Below are positions 1 through 10,383 of a DNA stretch of 64,000 bases, in pieces (position 1 is the first letter of the stretch; each line of letters opens with the position of its first letter). The notes under the pieces were generated by a model. The model was not told where the DNA came from and did no database searches. It saw nothing but the letters and a program-made list of their open reading frames with translations. The stretch is from Galdieria partita (Eukaryota; Rhodophyta; Bangiophyceae; Galdieriales; Galdieriaceae), in NCBI GenBank assembly GCA_025991245.1, contig BQMJ01000054.1:121549-185548 (forward strand), read 5' to 3'. Both the position numbers and the translations under genes were made by a program.

Positions 1-2
1 AT

Positions 3-575
3 ATCGATGGACTGAAGGCAGGAAAGACCGATACGAATAGTACGTGGACAGTAATCAAGAACCAAGAACGAAGAAAGAAACAGGAAGAAGAAAAGAAAGA
101 AAGAGAAACCTCTTTCAAGAATCCGTTGAAATACCTATGGAATTGGTGGAGTGGAAACGACTCGATTTTGGAAAAGAAGGTTCAAGACCGAGAAAGAACC
201 CAACAGTGCAGTATAGACGAAGGGCATTTGCAGACCGACTTGTGTGAGAAATCAATACTTGAAAGCTTATCCCCTTCAGTAGACAAGGTGAATACTTTTG
301 ATTTGAAGTAGTGACCGAATTTTACGTGTACTTTTAGTATATACGAAAACAAGATATGGAATTGGACAGAATCGGTTCGGCTCTAAAGGATATGAAAGAA
401 ATTGCCTTTAGAATGAATGAGGAACTCAGTTATCAGGAACACATGATTGAGAATCTTCAAGTGGTATGTATGAGTGTTTCTCGGCACGAGTATTGTTCAA
501 GGATAGTTGTTGTAGAATGTGGAAGATGCAGGTTATCGCTTGCATGGTGATTTGAGACGAGTGAAGCGAATCTAG
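3..575 (+). CDS. SNAP-25-like (Qbc) SNARE, 3' part only
   Basis: Exons 3..287, 338..463 and 516..575 join into one reading frame of 156 residues that enters from the left edge. The introns are 50 and 52 bp with GT-AG ends; without splicing each frame stops. The spliced C-terminus holds a SNARE heptad region beginning KQDMELDRIGSALKDMKEIA, which matches the second (Qc-type) helix of SNAP-25/SNAP33/SNAP-29 proteins. The lysine- and glutamate-rich stretch before it would be the linker between the two SNARE helices. There is no C-terminal membrane anchor, as usual for this family. Role by family: membrane fusion with syntaxin and VAMP partners. The first SNARE helix lies outside the window, so a single-helix Qc SNARE is also possible. 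The gene ends 439 bp from the convergent PHD-finger gene. Confidence 0.75.
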
Positions 576-1014
576 AATCTTGTTGACTCGAAATATTGAT
601 AAGAATTCGAAATGAGAGGATTCCAACTATATAATTTGCATCAGATGAACCATTTTGTTTATTTATAGTATACGTGTCTATAAAGTATCTTCTATGGCTT
701 TTGTACTTCATCCGACAATATTTCGTGAGTATCTTTGTTATCTTGTCCATCTTCCCCATTTGCATTGTTTCCTGTCTGTAACCAAATCTTAAGACCGAAT
801 TCTCCATTGTTGACTTTGTAAAAGGCAGATTGCTTCGAAAGCAAATGAGTTTGAAAAGACTTCTAGAAAAAGTGCAACTTACCTCTTTCTTTCTTTTCAT
901 ATTACGGTATATTTGACTGGAGAAAGTATTGTTGGGCATTAATGATAAACAGTGGAATCCACGTTCTGATGCACGCTCAGCAAGTTCTCTCTATAAATAG
1001 TTTGAGCTGAGTAT
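576..1014. other. Intergenic, convergent 3' ends
   Basis: About 440 bp between the stop of the SNARE gene (+) and the stop of the PHD-finger gene (-). It probably holds both 3' untranslated regions. A 160-codon open frame on the minus strand overlaps the SNARE exons and has no recognisable protein character. I see no RNA gene or repeat here. Confidence 0.5.
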
Positions 1015-3102
1015 TCAATACAATAAAATTCTTCTTACTGCATCCATTGGCTTCTTTTCATCTTTTAGAATAATAAATGCAGCCTATATTATTCAATTTA
1101 AGCATCGCAGCCACTAAATCCATAAATAATTTCTAACCTGTAATACTCGATTATTGGTAAGGCCCGCAGCAACATCATCGTCAGTAAGCTTCATGTTGAG
1201 CAATGGACCTAATCTAAACAAATATACGACAAGGGTATTTTAAGCCCAAACATGCACTTACTTTACAACAGAGCCATCATTCAAAAGAAAATCAAAATCA
1301 TTTCGTTTCAAAGACTCTGGCGAAATCCTGCGTATATAAGGTCTTTTCTGAGATGGTACATTAGAAGTTTCCATATTCTTTGGTGTCCTTTCAGAGTAAC
1401 CAATCGTAGATTCCGATGAGGCTTCAAGCTCTTGAACTGTATGCATCTGAACTTTGTCTGTCTCTGTAATACTTTCGGTTTCTTGGTGTTTCTTCAGAAT
1501 AAAATGTGTAGCAAACCAAGGAAATTCTATTGCCTGGGTCTCTATTTTTGGTAGCAAGATTGTCTCCAAGTTCATGACACAAACTGGAAAAGGAGAATAG
1601 TGTTCCACTTCCATCTTCTTAATAGAAGAACAGGGTGGGTCCTGCTTTGTTTCTTTGTCTAAACAGACATCGCAAATAATCTTTCTCGACTTTTTGTCCG
1701 CATTTTCTTGCCAATCGTATGGACTCATTTGATGAGGTCGAACTGATGGAGGCACATGCTTGGAACAATAGCTAATTGTACAAAGAGTACAAGAAGCAAG
1801 CGGAATAGTATCATCGCCACATTCTGAACATCGATGTTTTGGGCATTTCCAAACGGAGAGGTCGCTCAAGACATGTCTCAACAACTGCTCTTCTACGAAA
1901 ATGCTACAAGATGTTGCATCAAATGGGATCCATCTAACACAGTCTGAAGAGAAAAGAATCAGAAGCATTGAATAGTCGCCATCAGTATACTGACCTGGAT
2001 GATATAACGTGGCACAGTCCGCTATCTTGCAACGAATCAACCATGGATTTTTCAAGTCGCGCTGGCCACAAATATGGCAAAATGTCTTTTCATCTTCCAG
2101 AATAAACAGAGAGTCAACTTCAGCTTTGAGTGAAGGCGACACATTATATCTTTGCATGAAATGATCTACAGCTGCCCTTGGAAGAGAGTTTCTGCTAAAA
2201 GTGGCGTCTGTTCTTGCAACATTTCTTTCCGACAACTCCGAATTCTTATTATGAGGATATAACGAAACCAATAGCTTTGCCACTTCTCCAGTTTGATTGC
2301 GTTGTTTGCTGTCTACCTCAGGTGAATTTTGGTTTTCGTTCGTTTCATTCTGGCTACTTGTGAACTCCTGTTTCTTACCAAAATGGAAATCACCTTTCGT
2401 TGGAAAGCGAAATATTGGAGATATTTTTGATACCTCTTTCGATGCTCCAAGACCCTCCGTGATGAATGAAGTTCTCATCGGTGGCAAACTAACATTCATG
2501 TTATTGCTTCCATCTTGATAGCTCATTCTTTTTTTCTTGTCTTTTTCAACCAGCCATAGCTGAATGTATTCCGCTGCAGTGCTACAATTGTTTATTCTAT
2601 CTTCCTTGAACTCTGTTCTTGTGTCTTTGGATGAATTGAGCAAAGTTTCTGCTTTTTCCCACAATGAAACAACCCAATCATTTTCTGTATAGCGAAAGAA
2701 CTGTCAGAAGGAAATCGAAAATGATTGAAATTCCTTACCGTCTACAAGTGTGAATTGCGAAAAGGGAATGTTCCAGAATTCTGAAGCTTCTGCTAGAACT
2801 TGTTTCAACAAAGTTTCAGAATTTGCCCGAAAAATACAATACTCATTTCCAAAGAAAATCTTAATAGCAAGAACCTTTGGAGTAAAAGGAAATGAGGATA
2901 CATCCGAGCTTGAGGCTTTTGCTGCTTGAGCAGACAATACTGAGTTTGGAAAGCATTCATTATCGGGCATCTCAAAGGAACCATGTTCAGTCTGAACAAC
3001 TTGTTCCGCGGTTTCGTTGCCATATGCACCAGTGTGTGCCGTCTCCACACTCAAGGAAGAATATTTGATTTTTCGCCTTTTGCTTTGTTCATAAGTATCC
3101 AT
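1015..3102 (-). CDS. PHD-finger chromatin protein with NSD-like zinc cluster
   Basis: Five exons on the minus strand: 3102..2739, 2684..1995, 1943..1262, 1213..1138, 1083..1015, giving 626 residues. Introns are 48-54 bp and all phases close. From about residue 324 a cysteine/histidine cluster runs CxxC, CxxxxC, HPDCVRW, WKCPKHRCSEC, CxxC, YCSKH, the pattern of a PHD finger followed by a C5HCH-type finger as in NSD methyltransferases and related chromatin readers. The HPDCVRW motif appears only after removing the 51-bp intron 1944..1994. No SET domain is visible. An N-terminal segment just before and across the first intron (near FTLVDENDW) looks PB1-like. I chose the ATG at 3102; an in-frame ATG at 3153 would add 17 residues. 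Likely nuclear; substrate unknown. Confidence 0.7.
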
Positions 3103-3153
3103 GAAATTTTTTTTCGTATGTGCTAGAAACAAAAAGCTTGGAAGAACATACAA

Positions 3154-3979
3154 ATCAACAGCAGAGCACGAAGCCGTTTCCTTGTGACACAGTTGAACAA
3201 TTGTCAGCTGTTTGAAACTTCTATTTCGTCGCTACTTAAGGACAGGCCTCAATTAGCTCACTTTACGTAACTCTTCAAGTCACCAAGTTCCTCTTATTTA
3301 AAAACCAGGGGCTACAAAGCGTTAATACCCTTGCTTGAGTTGACAAGCGTGAAGAGTGTTATTGCCCAAAAGAGCAGTACAACGAAACCACCTCTATGAA
3401 ACCTACAAGACTAGACTTCTCCTTTGAAGCAGTGAGGTTCCTATAAATTGAGCTCAAAATGACAAGTTCTCCTCATGGGACTGGAAACAAGGTCAGTCTT
3501 CTTTTTGCCGGTAGCAAATTTGGCGCTCATGGGCCGATTCTGAGTTTGTCTCTGGTAACGATTTAGCTCTTGAAAAATCAGCAAAAGACTCATTTTCTTC
3601 TAAATAGTTTTTCCAAACTTGGAAACAACAGTAGATTGCTCAGATATATCCAATTTTTGAGGGTAGAAAGTTGTCATCGTTCTTGTGCATTTCTAAGGTA
3701 ACTGATAGTTTAGATTCAGCTTAGACATTACTGGTTAGTATCATTTCTTATTCAAAGAAAATGAATAGACCAGACAAATATTCTTCTTGAATGCCACAGT
3801 ATTTTGAATTTTTCTTTGAAATTTTGACAAAATAACCCAAAATCACCTCCTTTCCCCGTTGGATGAATGTTATCTTAGAATTGCTTCCAGAGGGCAGTTT
3901 TAAGGACGGTCAAGGTTCTCGTTGAAGCCCTTAAAGTTTCAGGGAGAAAAGAGAAATTACAAGAGAGTATTCTCGCATA
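3154..3979. other. Divergent intergenic region
   Basis: About 830 bp between two divergent gene starts, so it should hold both promoters and 5' untranslated regions. At 3459 an ATG is followed by eleven codons and a GT, which could be a tiny 5' exon, but no matching acceptor with continuing frame was found. Nothing else recognisable. Confidence 0.4.
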
Positions 3980-5690
3980 ATGTCAGACCCTTCTCAAAGT
4001 TACTTTTCGCACCCCTCTGCTAATGGATGGATGCCTCCTGGTAGTTTTCCGATACCTCAGAATAATAACCAACCCATGATGCAACAACCTCCTTACCAAG
4101 TTGGATACCCAATGCAGCCTATGTGGCCACAGGGTATGATGCCTTCCTACGGAATGCAACCTCTTCCTACAGCATATCCGAGCTTACAACCGGGCGCATA
4201 TCCTGGGTCATATTACGTGCCACCTACACAATACGTTCCCAACCAACCTAGCATGAGACCCAGTTATTCAAGTTCCAAAAGTTTAGTTCCTGCAAATACA
4301 AAACAGGGACCATCACAGGTAGCTACAGGACAACTTGTACCCTTCCAAGACAAGGACATTTCTGTATATAAAGCGAAGGAAGATATGAGAAGTATGTATT
4401 TCCTCGTTGTTGTAGCTTAAAGTGCTAATTAGAAACTAGGCTTAGAAGGTGAGATTGCAAGGTACAAATCTGAGAACTCGTCCTTGAAGATGAAGCTTTC
4501 GAGAACTGAAGAGAATCTGAAGAAATTGAATGAAGAAATAGAGGGCTTGAAGGCTCAGTTTCAGGCAGCTCATTACAGGGGACCTAAAAGTGGTGCACCG
4601 TATGTGTTCTTTTATATGTCTTATGGCACGAAACCTCTAATTTTTTTTATAGTAAGATAAGCCGAGAAGAAAGAGAACGAATTCAAGCAGACCTGAAAGG
4701 TGCAGAGGAAAGAAACGACCGATTGAGACAAGAAGTAGTTCATTTAAGAGTGAAAATCAACAAGATGAAGAACTTGGTTCCCTTAGATGTTTCGGAAGCA
4801 CAGAAAGCTCTGGAATCTCTGGAACAGAAGTTTGATGTTCTCGAAAGAAGACTTTTAAAAAGTAAACAAAATAGTAGTAGTGGAGCTCGTCAGTTTGCAG
4901 TAGAGCAAATCATAAATATGAATCAACTTGGAGAAATTTCTGGTGCCTTGCGGGGGTTGCGAATGATAGCAGAGTCATCTTTAATGGTAAGTACTATTGA
5001 GAAAGCAAAAATCAAAAGCTCAATAGAATACATTAGGCTACCAAGGAACGAGACGGTAGTTTCATTGGTGAACGCGAGAGTCTACAGGAGATTTTGTCAC
5101 ATTTGTCATCCTTGGATGTGCGTGTCACAGAGCTTGTTTCCTTTATTTCCAATCTTTTGAAAGGAACTCTTGAGAGCTTGGGTCTCCGAAGTAATGATTT
5201 GCCTTCACTATCGGGTATTCAGAATATTTCAACTGACTTTGCAGGAAATAATAAGACAGTTGAAGTGTCACCGAATTTACAAAGGAGAACACGATCGCTA
5301 TCTGATGGACGTTCGTACTCAGACGACTATGGCCTTGTGAAAGGAGAAGATGAAATTTCCTCCTCACCAAAACAGTCTTCCAAAGTGAATATGAGCAATG
5401 CCAACTCGACTGTGGAACACAGCGGATCTTCTTTGTCATCTCTATCCAATATGGCAAAACAACCTGGTCAGAGTCAAGCAGTGTCAGAGGGAAGTTGGAA
5501 TCAACTGAATACCACTTTTACTTCGCCAAATAGACCAACAGCATCAGTTTCACCTACACTTAAGAAAACCTCTTCAACAGTTATGGAAAGTAAACAGACT
5601 GCTGGTTCTTCAAATACCGTGGTAGAAGATGTTACCAGTGATCTCGTCGACTTAAGTGATTTGGATATTAGTGAGCAGAAAAAGAAATAA
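3980..5690 (+). CDS. Pro/Gln/Met-rich coiled-coil protein, unknown function
   Basis: Four exons: 3980..4391, 4440..4599, 4653..4986, 5037..5690, giving 519 residues. Introns are 48, 53 and 50 bp with donors GTATGT, GTATGT and GTAAGT. Residues 1-130 are low complexity, rich in proline, glutamine, methionine, tyrosine and serine (repeated MQP, YP, PPY groups). Residues of about 140-280 are strongly heptad-like and charged, predicted coiled coil. The C-terminal third is serine/threonine-rich and ends in a short acidic patch and lysines. I do not recognise the family. The arrangement (prion-like N-terminus plus coiled coil) is typical of scaffolds in RNA granules or vesicle traffic, but that is only a suggestion. 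Confidence 0.75.
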
Positions 5691-5816
5691 TGAATGTTGT
5701 CTCAAGAACTTGAGAAGCTGTTCTTGAAGCCTATGAAAATAAACAGCTGCTTTATGTCTATAACTGTGACCTACAGGGTTTGTGACTGTGGAAAGAACTT
5801 TGTGCGCACAATTGTA

Positions 5817-6519
5817 CTACTGTTCAGTGGTGCGTTTCTTCTTCGTTGCAACTCCATATCGAAGTTTCCCAAAGAGTCGTGGAGCAAACTCAGATTGTTC
5901 CTCTCGTATCCAGTCTATCTGCAATCCTGCATTTTTGAAAGCTTCTCCTGGAAATTCGCGGTCAATGTGACAACCGACTGTTACTAGTCGATGAACAGGC
6001 GCTACGAAACGGACCAACAACGAGCGTTCGTTTGACGACACAGCGTTATGCTCATAAAAAAAGAACTTTCCGTCTTCCTTCAAAACACGAGAAATTTCGT
6101 TGAGAAATTGAGGAACATCACCGACTGTGCATAAAATAAGTGTTGCTACAACGACATCGTACGATTCATTCTTCAGAGGAAAAGTTTTACCATCCCCCTG
6201 AATATGGTGTAGCTTCAGACCTCTTTCTTGAGCTTTTTGTTGTGCTCTCTTACTCATGTGCTTATCTAGAGTTATCACTGTCAAATCTTTAACATAAGGA
6301 GGATAATGAAGGAAATTGAGTCCAGAACCAGCTCCAACTTCCACTATATTGGGAACCTCAGGTATCTTTGAGATAAGTATCTTTCGGATTCTGTCCATCT
6401 GCTCGCTTTTCGCATTATCTAAAGCCTATAAACTTTCAAAAATAGCAAAATGCAGTACAATAAATAATTACCATTTCCACTACATGACTATCCCACCAAC
6501 GACCGAACCAACCCAACAT
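5817..6519 (-). CDS. Class I SAM-dependent methyltransferase (METTL7-like)
   Basis: Two exons, 6519..6472 and 6425..5817, separated by a 46-bp intron; 218 residues. Motif I VEVGAGSG near residue 44 binds S-adenosylmethionine; the acidic end of strand 2 is TLDKHM, followed by GDGKTFPL and the post-motif VLKEDGKFFFYEH. This is the Methyltransf_11 pattern, closest in feel to METTL7/thiol- or phospholipid-type methyltransferases. The ATG at 6519 is the first in frame after an upstream stop; the short first exon is aromatic-rich (LGWFGRWWD). An additional upstream exon cannot be excluded. It is divergent from Sec61 beta with only 71 bp between start codons and convergent with the gene ending at 5690. 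The substrate cannot be read from sequence. Confidence 0.75.
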
Positions 6520-6590
6520 CAAAGCTCGATAGAAAAAATCTTTTCCATAGATTGCCTAACGCTCTCCAATTTTTTCGAGTTGAACTTTTC

Positions 6591-6933
6591 ATGTCAACAC
6601 AAAACTCTGTAGGTTCGCCCAACTTGAGAAGGTTAGACTATACTTGTGGTTGGTTTAGTGCAGTGTTACTAACTGACTGAAGGAGAGGTACACCTTCGCG
6701 TACTGCTGGTTTCAGCGCTTCGGGTACCGGTAGTGGAACTACTTCGAGGAATTACTTTTCGGCAAGACTTTACAGTGATGAAGCACCCGGTTTGAAAGTG
6801 TTAGTTACTTTGGTTTTTATTTTGTACTTGAAGTACTTATTTGTTTAGGGGACCGACTTCTGTCATGGTCTTTAGTTTCGTCTTTATAGCATCCGTCGTC
6901 GTTCTTCATATTTGGTCCAAGTTTCGAGGTTAA
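6591..6933 (+). CDS. SEC61B: Protein transport protein Sec61 subunit beta
   Basis: A small gene split by two introns: exons 6591..6631, 6683..6799, 6849..6933; 80 residues. The introns are 51 and 49 bp; the first has a TACTAAC branch motif near its end. The protein has the standard Sec61 beta layout: a short Arg/Gly/Ser/Thr-rich cytosolic part, the signature YSDEAPGLKVGP, and one C-terminal transmembrane helix (VMVFSFVFIASVVVLHIW). By family it is the tail-anchored small subunit of the ER protein-conducting channel. The ATG at 6591 lies on a CATG, so an unrelated ATG sits on the opposite strand at the same place. Length matches the usual 80-100 residues. Confidence 0.93.
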
Positions 6934-7863
6934 AGTGACGGTTGTTAAACTGAGTGATTTGCAAAAACTTTACAAGTATTTTAGTATTTACGTGACAAAG
7001 TTTAAAATTTGGCGTCACAACAGCGTTTGTGGTGCGTTTTTGTATGGATATTGGTTAGTTCGGATTGTAAGCACTTGATTTACTTGCGCGCTTGCAAACC
7101 TTTCAAATTTTTCTTTTTGTTGCCACCATTGTTTCAAACGGAACATTGTCTTGTTCTATTCTTTCCATTTGGAAACGAAAACACCGAGACTGAGACTCGA
7201 GAGACTTTTTGTCTTCACGGGTTTAACTTTGCGGTGCTGTCTTTGTCTTCCAAACCAAGAAACTTTTTCAAACATTTTCTCTCTAGTAGACAATTCACTG
7301 ATATATAGAATTATCACTGATAGGTTTCAAAACTAAAGAAATAAGGATCTCACTACGAGCATGTATACTAATATATACGTCTTTGCATAGAACAACGACC
7401 ACAGGAACAAGAAAAGTGTTTGTTCTTAACAAATTGGCAAAGGTCCAGTAGATATACTCTGGGTATAACAAACTGATCTATGAGTCGCCCGTACTAGAAA
7501 CTCTCATGTAACAAGTCGTTGAAAGACCGTGGCATCCAAACCTAGCCAAGGGCAGAAGAGAAGAACGCCTCTTCTTCATAGCCAACAATCCCAATAAACG
7601 CACCCTCGGGTAGATCCTAGTAGGTATTTATTCCACGTTCGACGATCATCGAAAACTCCTTTGTTGGGATCTGTTTGTAATTGAGGTGTCGGTTGTTGCG
7701 AGTTTAAGTTCACCGAGGCTCTTGCACAGCACAGCAAAGGTTCTACACCTGAAGGTGCAATTTTGCCAATACTACTTTGCTTGGTTAAAGAAATAGCTTG
7801 TGTTGAGGGTGATTGTAGGAAGTATAACTTTGTACTCCAGGTCAGCCTCGACAGTCGGTATAA
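6934..7863. other. Intergenic / long 5' region of the CCCH gene
   Basis: About 930 bp between Sec61 beta and the CCCH zinc-finger gene on the same strand. Several short open frames exist on both strands, but none shows codon structure, domain or splice continuity. It is unusually long for this gene-dense part, so a long leader or an unrecognised non-coding transcript is possible. Confidence 0.4.
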
Positions 7864-10083
7864 ATGAACGTAACCGCAGTGTTGCCAGAAGTTGTACAAC
7901 AAAGAGGAAAGGAAGAGCTTCTTGAACACTGCACACCAACAGGTGACAACCAAAAGTCGGACAAGAGAAACCCAAAGAATTTCTCTCAGGTCTTTCACAG
8001 ATGTGGAGAGCTGGAATTGGGAAGAATGTCAGAACAGCCACACTTTGAGTCTACAAAATCTTCGGATGTAGGCAAACCACCTCTTCGGATGGATTGTACC
8101 AAAAGGTCAACAGGAGGACAGGACCGAGTAGGTGCCGCAACAACAGAAGCGTCAGGAGAACAGTCGAAAGCAGCATTCTCACCGCTGCATCGGAAGCTGG
8201 GCTTATCTTTTGGAGAAAGAAGAGAGTGCTTTTCGGAGAATAAAGTCGAGAGTCCTTTTCGTTCTACATTGCTAGATACCTCGACCTTAACTGAGGATTT
8301 GAGGAATATGGATTTGAGCTCGAGTGAAGAAGAGTCAGAAGAGAGTGAAATGAGAAAAGCTCTTCATAGTGGGAGACGGTCCTTTGAGATGAAGAGAGCA
8401 GACAAAGATGACAGAGAAGCACAAGTGGATAAAGCGGAGCCAGAGTCGTGGAATTCTCCTTACACTGGTGACAAAATTACTAAGAAAAATATTGTTCAGT
8501 CTTCCTCTTATCCTTTGTTTGCTATCAGACCGTATCATTTTGATACTAAAGATCTTTCAACAAAGGAACTGGAAGATACAATTCGTCATTCACTTTCAGA
8601 AGCAAATAGGCAAAGTGTCTCTCCGCCATCTACGGAAACATACTCTTTGGTGAACCATTCAAGTCCTAGTCAGGCAATGAAAGCTTCAGATTCTTTTGAA
8701 ATTCTTCCGCCATATGCTTTGCAAAGAAGTTCTTCTTCCTCATTTCCGTATAATACAAATAATAGTGTTCCACCTGCGCCTTGGATGACACGGTGGAAAA
8801 CAAGAATGTGTAAGTTTTATCCAATGGGTATGTGTAAGAACGGATCAAAATGCTCTTTTGCACATTCCGCAGAAGAACTACGAGAACCTGAGTCCTTTTG
8901 TCATTCAAACTCGACCAACGCTGCTGTACAAGCTTCTGGTAATCTTTCCTTTTATGACATGGAGAGCTCCTATTTAAGATCACAGAAACTCGACTTGTAC
9001 AATTCCGGAGGTTATAGTGTCTCTTCTGCATCTTTTAGCAATAGGAGTTTTGTTCCAGGAAGACCTGAAAGTGTTTCAGGGCATAGCTTTCAATCAGTCA
9101 ATAGTAGCACTGATGAGAATGTATCACCTTCTGCAAGTGTACATGGGAATAACCAAGGAAAGTCTGTTCCACCTGCTCCTTGGATGACACACTTTAAAAC
9201 AAAAATGTGCAAATTCTTCTCAGCAGGCGAGTGTAAAAACGGCGACAAATGCTCCTTTGCGCATTCAATGGAAGAGTTGAGAGATCCACCACCTCCAGAA
9301 GTAAACGAGGAAAGGAGGAGAAGGTATTTGAAAAGACAACTACAACAATTGGGTATGTTGAATGAGCAAAATAACAAATTTTTATCATTTTCTGGGGATT
9401 ACGAGCATCCTTCCAGTCATAGTATGCACGATTCCTATGCAAATGCGAATTATTTAAGAATGCGAGAGCAATTATCAGGCAAGAGTTATGAGTCCTATTA
9501 TCGAGATGTACCAAAGTTATTGAGTGAACAGAGCCAAGCGAGTGGAGTGTTTAGCTCACCAAAGAAGAATCTTATGTATTCTTTGTCGTCACCGCAACTA
9601 GGAGGCTCATTGGATGTTTCAAGTAATATTCATCGGTCATCTTCCTATTCTTTTCTGGAGTTGAATAGTGAGATGTTTGGTAGCGATCTGACAAACTACC
9701 CCGGTCAGTCCGCATTCCAGTACTACGGAGACAGTAATGTTGCTCATTCGACTGGCATGCCTCCGGAGTCTTCGTATGTTGGAGCTTATAAAGATAGTTT
9801 AAGCAGAAGTATGGATACTAGATCACCTTCGAATGTCCGAAGTGTTCCTGGTACTCTTTCAAAGGCACTAAACTACACTAAAGTGGCTGATTCATTGTGT
9901 CCTATGAGTTCAGGGAAACGAAAGGATCTCATTCAAGCTGAAATTGAAATGAATGCGGATCGTGGATTGCCTAATGTGAATAACACACCACGTGCTGTCC
10001 AACAAGAAGAGATATGGGATGAGATAGATCGTGATATTCTTCATGTAGTGTTTGATGAAGATATGGAGTCCAAAAACAATTGA
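7864..10083 (+). CDS. Tandem CCCH zinc-finger RNA-binding protein
   Basis: Single exon, 739 residues. Two similar CCCH fingers occur at about residues 316-334 and 449-467, each preceded by the same PPAPWMT leader and a K(T)(R/K)MCKF lead-in. Both have C-x7-C-x5-C-x3-H spacing (for example CKFYPMGMCKNGSKCSFAH), one residue shorter than the C-x8-C-x5-C-x3-H of TIS11/ZFP36. The rest is serine-rich and disordered, with an acidic serine patch at about 150-165. By family it probably binds AU-rich or other mRNA elements and controls stability or translation; the target is unknown. The long serine-rich flanks suggest phospho-regulation, which is inference. Confidence 0.88.
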   Translation: MNVTAVLPEVVQQRGKEELLEHCTPTGDNQKSDKRNPKNFSQVFHRCGELELGRMSEQPHFESTKSSDVGKPPLRMDCTKRSTGGQDRVGAATTEASGEQSKAAFSPLHRKLGLSFGERRECFSENKVESPFRSTLLDTSTLTEDLRNMDLSSSEEESEESEMRKALHSGRRSFEMKRADKDDREAQVDKAEPESWNSPYTGDKITKKNIVQSSSYPLFAIRPYHFDTKDLSTKELEDTIRHSLSEANRQSVSPPSTETYSLVNHSSPSQAMKASDSFEILPPYALQRSSSSSFPYNTNNSVPPAPWMTRWKTRMCKFYPMGMCKNGSKCSFAHSAEELREPESFCHSNSTNAAVQASGNLSFYDMESSYLRSQKLDLYNSGGYSVSSASFSNRSFVPGRPESVSGHSFQSVNSSTDENVSPSASVHGNNQGKSVPPAPWMTHFKTKMCKFFSAGECKNGDKCSFAHSMEELRDPPPPEVNEERRRRYLKRQLQQLGMLNEQNNKFLSFSGDYEHPSSHSMHDSYANANYLRMREQLSGKSYESYYRDVPKLLSEQSQASGVFSSPKKNLMYSLSSPQLGGSLDVSSNIHRSSSYSFLELNSEMFGSDLTNYPGQSAFQYYGDSNVAHSTGMPPESSYVGAYKDSLSRSMDTRSPSNVRSVPGTLSKALNYTKVADSLCPMSSGKRKDLIQAEIEMNADRGLPNVNNTPRAVQQEEIWDEIDRDILHVVFDEDMESKNN

Positions 10084-10278
10084 AGTGATCAAGTGTTTTC
10101 TTGCGTCAAGTGCAACGCTTTATTGTAGTTGGAAAGGAATTGATTTGTATATTCTGTTTTTTCTGTTGGTTTGTATTATGGAGATAATTTGATTGTGTGT
10201 TTTGTAATAGGGTCATCTCTTTTGTTTCTATTCAAGACCCTGTATGAAATTGGGTTGTTTGATATAGGCTTTTGAACA

Positions 10279-10300
10279 AGAGAGAGAGAGAGAGAGAGAG
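10279..10300. repeat. (AG)11 microsatellite
   Basis: Eleven perfect AG dinucleotides in the 300-bp gap between the CCCH gene and the convergent ELP2 gene, followed by an A-rich stretch. No function inferred. Confidence 0.95.
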
Positions 10301-10383
10301 AAACAGGAAAGTTGTTGAATGAGGCTTGTAATCATATAAATGCATTGAGCAATGGTTTGACTTTTCACTGTTTTTTGCACTTG

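Noticed and set aside
44-247. 67-codon plus-strand ORF at the left edge
   Set aside because: It is another frame of the SNARE exon; the frame starting at position 3 joins to clear SNARE sequence.
457-939. 160-codon minus-strand open frame
   Set aside because: It overlaps SNARE exons on the other strand, shows no domain, and lies beyond the reconstructed stop of the PHD gene.
3459-3496. Possible mini-exon (ATG plus eleven codons, then GT)
   Set aside because: No acceptor found that continues a frame into the gene at 3980, which has its own good start.
6590-6592. Minus-strand ATG overlapping the Sec61 beta start as an upstream start for the methyltransferase
   Set aside because: Its frame stops before the methyltransferase and no short intron connects them.
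7009-7336. Two overlapping small plus-strand ORFs after Sec61 beta
   Set aside because: No motif, overlapping frames, no splice continuity; probably intergenic.
7576-8041. Minus-strand ORFs of 140 and 89 codons
   Set aside because: Antisense shadows of the CCCH gene start and its leader.
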